Shown here piece after piece: positions 7,340 through 13,381 of a stretch of DNA of 13,948 nucleotides; the stretch's first letter is position 1, and each line of letters starts with the position of its first letter. The notes beneath the pieces were generated by a model, which was not told the origin of the DNA, did no database searches, and saw only the letters and a list, made by a program, of their open reading frames with translations. Made by a program: the position numbers and the translations under genes. Origin of the DNA: Oscillospiraceae bacterium (lineage in GTDB: Bacteria; Bacillota_A; Clostridia; Oscillospirales; Oscillospiraceae); assembly GCA_902795095.1 (NCBI GenBank), contig CADBKB010000032.1:1-13948 (forward strand), given 5' to 3'.

Positions 7340-8170
7340 TTACACGCTTCTCCCAGGCTCTTCCAGCGTCAGCCGCTCCAGATCCCAGGGCACATGGATC
7401 TGCCCGGAGAAGTATCCGGCCGCCTCGGCGCCATATGCCTGCTTGCGGGTATCAAAGGTCTTGTCCTCCGTGTGCCAGAGCACCAGATGCCGCACCCCCA
7501 GCTCCGCAGCCAGCATGGCGGCGTCGCGCGCTGTGGAATGGTGCTTCTCATAGGGACGAAAGCGTTCGCGGTCGGCATAGAGGCAGAAGGCCTCGCTCAG
7601 CAGCCAGTCCGCCCCCGCGGCATAGTCTCTGCACGCCGGATTGTAGGGCTCGTCCCCCAGGCAGGTGAGCTTGCCCCCCTGCTCCAGGGGCATGGTGAAG
7701 CCGTACTGCTGCTCCTTCGTGGAGCGGATGTCGAAAAAGGTCACCGGCGTGCCGTAGATGCCGTGGGTATCGCCGTCCGTCACCGGGGCAAAGACGATCC
7801 GCTCGTCAAACAGGCTGACAAAGCGTCCCTCCAGGGTGGCCTCGCACATGGCGCGCAGACGGAGCGCATTTTTCTCGGAGCAGTGGATGGAAAGGACGCC
7901 GTCATAGGCCCCTGTACGCATCAGCGTTCCGATTTTTCGCACCATCCACACCAGCCCCAGCATGTGGTCGCAGTGCGCGTGGGTCAGGATGATGTGCCCG
8001 ATCCGCTCTGCGTTGATATGCGCCTCATCGAGCTGCCGCAGGATGCCGTTGCCGCCGCCGGCGTCCACCAGAAGGATCTCGCCGCCGGAAAACTCGACGG
8101 CAAAGCAGGTATTGTAGCAGCGGGTGGCAAGGGCGTTGCCCGTGCCCAGGACGATCAGAGTCTGTGCCAT
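7340..8170 (-). CDS. Metallo-beta-lactamase-fold hydrolase, RNase Z-like
   Basis: The protein has 276 aa from the ATG at 8170 (MAQTLIVLGTGNALATRCYNTCF). A longer frame to 8296 would span the promoter and has Arg-rich, non-protein-like sequence. The N-terminal LGTG...R.N pattern and the metal motif THAHCDH (His64, His66, Asp68, His69) place it in the RNase Z/arylsulfatase branch of the MBL superfamily. Downstream ligands that I can align are Asp173 (in LGDEP) and His233 (LWHTED). The expected ligand His near FDI-H-ST is replaced by Arg149 (codon CGC). It lacks the long flexible arm typical of genuine tRNA-processing RNase Z, so a different phosphodiesterase or hydrolase activity is likely. It is transcribed from its own promoter toward, but 138 nt short of, rnfC. 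The substrate is unknown. Confidence 0.85.
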   Translation of the reverse strand: MAQTLIVLGTGNALATRCYNTCFAVEFSGGEILLVDAGGGNGILRQLDEAHINAERIGHIILTHAHCDHMLGLVWMVRKIGTLMRTGAYDGVLSIHCSEKNALRLRAMCEATLEGRFVSLFDERIVFAPVTDGDTHGIYGTPVTFFDIRSTKEQQYGFTMPLEQGGKLTCLGDEPYNPACRDYAAGADWLLSEAFCLYADRERFRPYEKHHSTARDAAMLAAELGVRHLVLWHTEDKTFDTRKQAYGAEAAGYFSGQIHVPWDLERLTLEEPGRSV

Positions 8171-8203
8171 GGTCGTGTTTCCTTTCGTTTGTTCTTGATT
8201 CAG

Positions 8204-8232
8204 ATTATAGTATCGCCGGCGCCCGCCGTCAA
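8204..8232 (-). promoter_or_regulatory. Predicted promoter of the MBL-fold hydrolase gene
   Basis: Minus strand: -35 TTGACG (8227-8232), a 17-bp spacer and a perfect -10 TATAAT (8204-8209), about 34 nt upstream of the ATG. It is a near-consensus vegetative promoter, divergent from the promoter at 8261-8288. Confidence 0.82.
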
Positions 8233-8237
8233 TACGT

Positions 8238-8249
8238 CGCCGCGCGGCG
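8238..8249. repeat. 12-bp perfect palindrome between divergent promoters
   Basis: cgccgcgcggcg is its own reverse complement. It sits between the two outward-facing -35 boxes (8227-8232 and 8261-8266). It could be an operator for both promoters, but the surrounding GC-rich composition makes a chance palindrome quite possible. Confidence 0.3.
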
Positions 8250-8260
8250 CGATTTTCTCC

Positions 8261-8288
8261 TTGCCAATTTTTCAAAAGGTGATATGAT
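8261..8288 (+). promoter_or_regulatory. Predicted promoter of the lipoprotein-trmB unit
   Basis: -35 TTGCCA (8261-8266), a 16-bp spacer and -10 TATGAT (8283-8288) lie in an AT-rich patch. They are followed by the GAAAGGA ribosome binding site at 8303-8309 and the ATG at 8320. Confidence 0.7.
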
Positions 8289-8319
8289 AGAATCAATCAT
8301 GAGAAAGGACTGATAGACC

Positions 8320-9363
8320 ATGAAAAAGCTGTTTTGCATCATTTTATGTCTGGCTTTGCTGGCCGCGCTGTGCGCCTGCGGCGCCAAACCCGCCCAGGAC
8401 GAAGCGACGTCCCAGAGTGTCCCGGAGGACGCCGGACAGAGTGAACCCGCTCCGACCCCCGAGCCCGAGCCCGAACCGGAGCCCCAGAGCTCCGACGACA
8501 GCTCTTCGGGCGAAGCCCCGATGCCCGACGTATTCGATGTGCCCGCCGAAGACGGCAGCGTCTATGTCAAGGACGGGTTGAAGCTGGTGGTGCCCAATGA
8601 ATACGCCAACCTGGTGCTGATCGGCCAGGGCTCTCCCCTCTTCGGCCGCGACGACCTGTTCTCCGCCCGGGAGATCGCCTCCATGGAGGCCGGCGAAAAG
8701 CAGCATCCCGGCGAGGACTGGGGCGACGGCGCCCTGTTCGGCATCGGCCGTCTGTCCGAGAGCGAGGTCCATGAGATGATGTGCGGTTACCTCAACAATG
8801 AGCACATCTTCGCCAAGGACGCCGAGAACAATTACTATGTCTGCTTCCAGCCCACGGACGTGCGCTTTGTCCGGGAGGATATGTCCAATCTCCACGACTC
8901 CCCGGATCTGGCGCAGTGGACCGCCCTCAACGAGTGGGCCGACACCGTCCCCGACAGCTTTACGGAGCTCAACGGTCTGGAGCGCGTCTATTGCGGCGGC
9001 ACCGACGCGGAGATGATGCTTTCGCGCATCGCCTACCACACCGATACCTTCTTCATGCTCAACAGCCTGGATTACGGCGAGCTCTACCCGGATACGCCGG
9101 AGCGCTCGGCGGAATTTGCCAGAAAGCTGCTCGACGGCGTGCGTTATGAGTACTGCGAAACCACCGAGACCCCCGACGGGGAATACTATGTCATCGACTT
9201 CCCGAACGACAATCTGCGCCTGGACTTCTTCAAGAGCGCCGACTATGTGCGCGCCGACTACGGCGACTATCAGATGCTTATGCGCATCACCGCTCCCTCG
9301 GAGGGCTATTGCACCGACGTGCTGAGCCAGTGGTGCCAGGCCCTGCAGAAGGCCGGAGGCTGA
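8320..9363 (+). CDS. Uncharacterised lipoprotein with Pro-Glu linker
   Basis: This 347-aa protein begins with a lipoprotein signal peptide (MKKLFCIILCLALLAALCAC, lipobox LCAC, lipidated Cys20). Residues about 21-70 are a low-complexity, acidic Ser/Pro/Glu tether including a PEPEPEPEP run (about 47-55), typical of a surface-anchored spacer through the cell wall. Residues about 71-347 look like a globular acidic domain (VYVKDGLKLVVPNEYANLVLI at the start; GEYYVIDFPNDNLRLDFF near the end) with no catalytic or transport motif I recognise. The stop is 4 nt before trmB, and the trmB ribosome binding site lies inside this gene's last codons, so the two are co-transcribed. Function unknown. The gene is clearly real: it has a promoter, a ribosome binding site and GC-rich third positions. 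Confidence 0.85.
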   Translation: MKKLFCIILCLALLAALCACGAKPAQDEATSQSVPEDAGQSEPAPTPEPEPEPEPQSSDDSSSGEAPMPDVFDVPAEDGSVYVKDGLKLVVPNEYANLVLIGQGSPLFGRDDLFSAREIASMEAGEKQHPGEDWGDGALFGIGRLSESEVHEMMCGYLNNEHIFAKDAENNYYVCFQPTDVRFVREDMSNLHDSPDLAQWTALNEWADTVPDSFTELNGLERVYCGGTDAEMMLSRIAYHTDTFFMLNSLDYGELYPDTPERSAEFARKLLDGVRYEYCETTETPDGEYYVIDFPNDNLRLDFFKSADYVRADYGDYQMLMRITAPSEGYCTDVLSQWCQALQKAGG

Positions 9364-9367
9364 GACC

Positions 9368-10012
9368 ATGCGCATGCGAAAAAAGCCCAACGTCGGCCCC
9401 CGGATGGACGCCTGCGCCCCGGTCTGGATCCGGGAGCCCGCCGCTCTGAAGGGCAGCTGGCGCTCGCTCATGCCGGAGGCGAAGGAGCTGCGGGTGGAGG
9501 TTGGCTGCGGCAAGGGAAAATTCACCGTGGAGACCGCCGCCGCGGAGCCGGACGTGCTCATCATCGCCATCGAGCGGGTGCGAGAGGCCCTGGTCATGGC
9601 TATGGAGAAGGCCATGGCAGCGGAGCTGAAAAATGTGTACTTCGTGTCCATGGACGTGGCGCAGATCGAGGAATTCTTCGCCCCCGGAGAGATCGACCTG
9701 CTCTACATCAACTTCTGCGATCCCTGGCCCCGGAGCAAGAACGCCAAGCGCCGCCTGACCTTCCGGAGCTTTCTGGAAAAGTACAAGCAGGTCATCCGCC
9801 CCGGCGGACAGATCCACTTCAAGACCGATAACGAGAAGCTCTTCGCCTGGTCCCTGGAGGAGTTCAGCGCCTGCGGCCTGCAGGTGCAGAACGTCACAGA
9901 CGATCTGCACCGGGACGGCCCCGTGGGCATCATGACCGGCTACGAGGAAAAATTCTATGCCCTTGGCACGCCCATCCACCGCTGCGAGATCCTGATCGGC
10001 GAAAAGGTATGA
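9368..10012 (+). CDS. trmB: tRNA (guanine-N7-)-methyltransferase
   Basis: TrmB methylates N7 of G46 in the variable loop of tRNAs using S-adenosylmethionine. The 214-aa protein has the expected length and motifs: the SAM-binding motif I VEVGCGKGKF (residues 43-52), the acidic IAIERV after strand 2 (67-72), the signature INFCDPWPRSKNAKRRL (114-130), HFKTDNEKLF (150-159) and the C-terminal TGYEEKF (190-196, where many homologues have T-E/D-YE). The ATG is 8 nt behind GGAGG in the end of the upstream lipoprotein gene. I see no strong terminator before rpoD, so some read-through into rpoD is possible. Confidence 0.95.
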   Translation: MRMRKKPNVGPRMDACAPVWIREPAALKGSWRSLMPEAKELRVEVGCGKGKFTVETAAAEPDVLIIAIERVREALVMAMEKAMAAELKNVYFVSMDVAQIEEFFAPGEIDLLYINFCDPWPRSKNAKRRLTFRSFLEKYKQVIRPGGQIHFKTDNEKLFAWSLEEFSACGLQVQNVTDDLHRDGPVGIMTGYEEKFYALGTPIHRCEILIGEKV

Positions 10013-10089
10013 TTTTGCCCGCATTGGGCATGCTGAAGGTGCGTGTATCCGCGATTCGCAAAAATTTTTCGGATTTTCGCAATTTTTCC

Positions 10090-10118
10090 TTGCTTTGATG
10101 GCTTCCAAGGTATATAAT
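10090..10118 (+). promoter_or_regulatory. Predicted rpoD promoter
   Basis: -35 TTGCTT (10090-10095), a 17-bp spacer and a perfect -10 TATAAT (10113-10118). The leader before the rpoD ATG is about 65 nt and contains a small hairpin (aggcgc 10138-10143 with gcgcct 10150-10155). The stretch 10013-10089 holds an AT-rich upstream region and a weak 5-bp hairpin (10016-10030) but no gene. Confidence 0.75.
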
Positions 10119-10188
10119 GGATTAGATTCGCCATGAAAGGCGCCGCGCTGCGCCTCAATACATAGAAAAATAAGAAAAGAAGTGCTTT

Positions 10189-11325
<1,137 letters not shown>

Positions 11326-11331
11326 CGCCAT

Positions 11332-11359
11332 CGCCCTCCGCCGAAGCGGAGGGCGTTTT
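11332..11359 (+). terminator. Intrinsic terminator after rpoD
   Basis: A perfect 10-bp stem (11332-11341 with 11346-11355, cgccctccgc / gcggagggcg) with a CGAA loop is followed by TTTTC. It starts 6 nt after the rpoD stop. Confidence 0.88.
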
Positions 11360-11381
11360 CACCTATGGGCCGAGGGCGGCA

Positions 11382-11413
11382 TAGGATACTCCGGGAGCTC
11401 GCTCCCGATCCTA
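11382..11413 (+). other. Bulged hairpin in the leader of the Cys-rich micro-ORF
   Basis: The outer stem taggat/atccta (11382-11387 with 11408-11413) and the inner stem cgggag/ctcccg (11392-11397 with 11402-11407, loop CTCG) are separated by a 4-nt bulge on the 5' side. There is no U tract, so it is not a terminator. An alternative fold exists in which tagga pairs with tccta at 11430-11434 and ctcc (11389-11392) pairs with the ggag of the ribosome binding site (11422-11425). The surrounding 11360-11433 has no convincing promoter; a 4/6 match to a -10 overlaps the first arm. Confidence 0.5.
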
Positions 11414-11433
11414 ACGAGAATGGAGGCCGTCCT

Positions 11434-11541
11434 ATGTGCATTCGCTCTGGCTGCGGCTTTTTCGGCATCGGCATCGGCAGGATCCCCGCATCCTTCCGCT
11501 GCGGCCGCTGTAACGACGATTCCTGCTGCCGCTGCGGCTGA
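11434..11541 (+). CDS. Seven-cysteine micro-ORF, 35 aa, function unknown
   Basis: A 36-codon frame starts with ATG 7 nt behind GGAGG (11422-11426). The peptide starts MCIRSGCGFFGIGIGRIP and ends in a cysteine cluster with spacing C-x2-C-x4-C-C-x-C (Cys23, 26, 31, 32, 34), plus Cys2 and Cys7. A central Gly/Ile/Phe stretch (residues 8-17) is hydrophobic but too short for a full membrane helix. 29 of 35 codons end in G or C, like the neighbouring genes. A strong terminator begins 11 nt after the TGA, leaving a compact single-gene unit between rpoD and the next promoter. I do not recognise a family. The cysteine pattern would suit metal binding or post-translational modification, but that is inference. 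There is no modification enzyme or transporter nearby. Confidence 0.5.
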   Translation: MCIRSGCGFFGIGIGRIPASFRCGRCNDDSCCRCG

Positions 11542-11552
11542 TGCAGCCGTTC

Positions 11553-11585
11553 TGGAGGAAGGCGCAAGCCTTCCTCCATTTTTGG
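11553..11585 (+). terminator. Intrinsic terminator after the Cys-rich micro-ORF
   Basis: A perfect 11-bp stem (11553-11563 with 11568-11578) with a GCAA (GNRA) tetraloop is followed by a T tract (11579-11583). Because rpoD already ends at its own terminator, this second hairpin implies a separate transcript in 11360-11552. Confidence 0.9.
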
Positions 11586-11586
11586 C

Positions 11587-11615
11587 TTGTCAAGGGCGGA
11601 TTTTTCCGCTATAAT
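11587..11615 (+). promoter_or_regulatory. Predicted promoter of the small membrane protein gene
   Basis: -35 TTGTCA (11587-11592), a 17-bp spacer and a perfect -10 TATAAT (11610-11615), directly after the preceding terminator. It overlaps an upstream in-frame TTG extension of the next gene, which excludes that longer start. Confidence 0.85.
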
Positions 11616-11652
11616 GGCCCCAGGCGCAGCGCGCCGGGAAAGGAGCCTTCTT

Positions 11653-11997
11653 ATGGAATTTGATCTGATCCTCATGCTGTCCTTCCTGATCATGGGCGCC
11701 ATGTGCGTCTATGCCGCCCTGCGCCTGCGGCGCGCGACGAAGCTGTTTGAAAGCATCGTGCTCTACCCCGGCGGCCTGAAAAAGGAGAACTGCCTCGACC
11801 CCGAGGGCTTCAAGGCCTTCATGGGGCCGCGCATCGGCATCCTGGGCGGCGGCTGCCTGCTCATCGCCCTGGTTTACGCGCTGAAGCTGTATGTCGGCAT
11901 CCCCAAAATCGCCTCCTACATCCACATTGCCTTCACCGTCGCCCTCCTTGCCTGGGGCTTTTGGCTCTATCACCGCGCCGGCAAGCAGTTCTGGTGA
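11653..11997 (+). CDS. Small membrane protein, function unknown
   Basis: A 114-aa protein starts at the ATG at 11653, 7 nt behind AAAGGAG (start MEFDLILMLSFLIMG). Three hydrophobic segments are visible: about 4-24, about 60-81 (RIGILGGGCLLIALVYALKLY) and about 86-106 (IASYIHIAFTVALLAWGFWLY). A basic, partly polar loop lies at 24-59 (RLRRATKLFESIVLYPGGLKKENCLDPEGFKAFMGPR). By the positive-inside rule the loop and the C-terminal YHRAGKQFW should be cytoplasmic, but this needs a predictor. I see no catalytic motif and no named family. It is monocistronic, with its own promoter and terminator. Confidence 0.8.
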   Translation: MEFDLILMLSFLIMGAMCVYAALRLRRATKLFESIVLYPGGLKKENCLDPEGFKAFMGPRIGILGGGCLLIALVYALKLYVGIPKIASYIHIAFTVALLAWGFWLYHRAGKQFW

Positions 11998-12021
11998 TCC
12001 CACTATTTGCAATAATTACCG

Positions 12022-12050
12022 GAACGCCCCGCTTTCGCGGGGCGTTCGTT
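12022..12050 (+). terminator. Intrinsic terminator after the small membrane protein gene
   Basis: A perfect 11-bp stem (12022-12032 with 12037-12047, gaacgccccgc / gcggggcgttc) with a TTTC loop. The tail gttgttg is only moderately T-rich. Confidence 0.8.
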
Positions 12051-12101
12051 GTTGAATACGGAGAAATTGCCTCATTCGGTATAAAGTTACTGATATTAGT
12101 A

Positions 12102-12130
12102 TTGATAATTATTCATTTCTGAGATATACT
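12102..12130 (+). promoter_or_regulatory. Predicted serC promoter
   Basis: -35 TTGATA (12102-12107), a 17-bp spacer and -10 TATACT (12125-12130) lie in a markedly AT-rich patch (about 12061-12170). The expected transcript start near 12137 leaves a leader of about 50 nt containing the second copy of the 10-bp repeat and the GGAGGT ribosome binding site. Confidence 0.75.
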
Positions 12131-12156
12131 TATCACGTTTCAATGTTATACTTATC
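12125..12156 (+). repeat. Pair of 10-bp direct repeats at the serC promoter
   Basis: tatacttatc occurs at 12125-12134 and again at 12147-12156, 22 bp apart start to start (about two helical turns). The first copy includes the predicted -10. Same-face spacing of this kind could be a regulator site, or the second copy could be a duplicated -10 region (it has no matching -35). Confidence 0.45.
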
Positions 12157-12187
12157 CGTTGACTGCATATTTCTGGAGGTGTATTCA

Positions 12188-13273
12188 ATGAATTACGGAC
12201 GTATCTATAACTTTGCCGCCGGTCCCGCCACCATGCCCGAATCCGTGCTGGAGGAAGCCCGCGACGAGATGATGAACTACCGCGGCTGCGGCATGAGCGT
12301 GATGGAGATGTCCCACCGCTCCAAGATGTTCCAGCAGATCGTCGACGAGGCCGAGGCCGACCTGCGCGAGCTCATGGGCATCCCCGACAACTACAAGGTC
12401 CTGTTCATCCAGGGCGGCGCCACGCTCCAGTTCTCCATGATCCCCATGAATCTCATGAAGAACGGCAAGGCTGTCTACATCGAGACCGGCACCTGGTCCA
12501 AGAAGGCCATCGCCGAGGCGAAGAAGGTCGGACAGGTCATCGTCGCCGCTTCGTCCGCTGACAAAAACTACACCTATATCCCCGACTGCTCCGACCTCGA
12601 CATCCCCGAGGACGCGGACTATGTCTATATCTGTGAGAACGAGACCATCCACGGTCTGACCTGGCAGACCCTTCCCAACACCAAGGGCCATATCCTCGTC
12701 TCCGACCAGAGCTCCATGTTCCTCTCCCGCCCCTGCAACGTGTCCGACTACGGCATGATCTACGGCGGCGTGCAGAAGAACATCGGCCCCGCGGGCATGT
12801 CCATCGTGATCATCCGCGAGGATCTGATCCGCGACGACCTCAAGGATCTGCCCGTCTACCTGCAGTACGCCACCCATGCCGGCGCCGACTCCATGTACAA
12901 CACCCCCAACTGCTGGTGCATCTACATCTGCGGCAAGGTGTTCAAGTACCTCAAGTCCATCGGCGGCCTCGAGGTCATGAATGAGCGCAACGTGGCCAAG
13001 GCCAAGATCCTCTATGACTTCCTGGATTCCTCCAAGCTGTTCCGCGGCACCGTGGAGAAGGCCGACCGCAGCCTCATGAACGTTCCCTTCGTCACCGACT
13101 CCAAGGAGCTGGACGCAGAGGTCGTGGCCTACACCAAGGCCGCCGGCTTCGAGAACCTGAAGGGCCACCGCTCCGTGGGCGGTCTGCGCGCCTCCATCTA
13201 CAACGCCATGCCCGCCGAGGGCGTTCAGGCCCTGGTGGACTGCCTGCGCAAGTTTGAGGCCGAGCGCGGCTGA
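12188..13273 (+). CDS. serC: Phosphoserine aminotransferase
   Basis: SerC converts 3-phosphohydroxypyruvate and glutamate to O-phosphoserine and 2-oxoglutarate, the second step of phosphorylated serine synthesis. In some bacteria it also acts in pyridoxal phosphate synthesis. The protein has 361 aa, the normal size. The start MNYGRIYNFAAGPATMPESVL follows GGAGGT by 7 nt; an in-frame ATG 45 nt upstream lies in the leader and is not used. Visible hallmarks are NFAAGPA, EMSHRS (40-45), FIQGGATLQFSMIPMNL (73-89), SDQSSMFLSRP (172-182) with the PLP-contacting aspartate, and the Schiff-base lysine Lys197 in GGVQKNIGPAG. The C-terminus GHRSVGGLRASIYNAMP carries the phosphate-binding arginine. It is followed by a double-hairpin repeat and then serA. 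Confidence 0.97.
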   Translation: MNYGRIYNFAAGPATMPESVLEEARDEMMNYRGCGMSVMEMSHRSKMFQQIVDEAEADLRELMGIPDNYKVLFIQGGATLQFSMIPMNLMKNGKAVYIETGTWSKKAIAEAKKVGQVIVAASSADKNYTYIPDCSDLDIPEDADYVYICENETIHGLTWQTLPNTKGHILVSDQSSMFLSRPCNVSDYGMIYGGVQKNIGPAGMSIVIIREDLIRDDLKDLPVYLQYATHAGADSMYNTPNCWCIYICGKVFKYLKSIGGLEVMNERNVAKAKILYDFLDSSKLFRGTVEKADRSLMNVPFVTDSKELDAEVVAYTKAAGFENLKGHRSVGGLRASIYNAMPAEGVQALVDCLRKFEAERG

Positions 13274-13283
13274 AAAACAGCGC

Positions 13284-13360
13284 CGTAGGGAGGCATCCCC
13301 AGATGCCTCCGCGATACATGACAATTCCTCTTCGGAGGCATCAAGGGATGCCTCCCTACG
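13284..13360. repeat. 77-bp double-hairpin, MITE/REP-like element between serC and serA
   Basis: The ends are perfect 16-bp inverted repeats (13284-13299 cgtagggaggcatccc and 13345-13360, its complement). Inside are two self-contained hairpins with the same 9-bp stem ggaggcatc/gatgcctcc: 13289-13297 with 13302-13310 (loop ccca), and 13334-13342 with 13347-13355 (loop aagg). The hairpins are joined by a 23-nt spacer (13311-13333). It encodes nothing and ends 8 nt before the serA ribosome binding site. I see no clear target-site duplication. By form it resembles dispersed palindromic elements of Firmicute genomes; copy number cannot be judged from one window. Confidence 0.75.
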
Positions 13361-13381
13361 ATATCATTAGGAGTGAATATT

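Noticed and set aside
10016..10030. Possible terminator after trmB
   Set aside because: The stem is 5 bp (tgccc/gggca) with no T tract after it. Read-through to rpoD cannot be excluded.
10030..10098. 22-codon ORF upstream of rpoD (start MLKVRVSAIRK)
   Set aside because: It has no good ribosome binding site and overlaps the predicted rpoD -35 box. Its AT-rich codons are unlike those of real genes here.
11420..11614. 64-codon Ala-rich plus-strand frame overlapping the Cys-rich micro-ORF
   Set aside because: It has no ribosome binding site, very low-complexity Ala/Ser sequence, and runs straight through the strong terminator at 11553-11585. It looks like the out-of-frame shadow of a GC-rich stretch.
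12143..12187. Upstream in-frame ATG extension of serC
   Set aside because: It lies in the promoter leader without a ribosome binding site, while the ATG at 12188 follows GGAGGT and begins the conserved SerC N-terminus.
12185..13324. 379-codon minus-strand open frame opposite serC
   Set aside because: serC is unmistakable on the plus strand. The antisense frame has shadow-type composition (Gly, Val, Asp, His, Leu) and no ribosome binding site or promoter.
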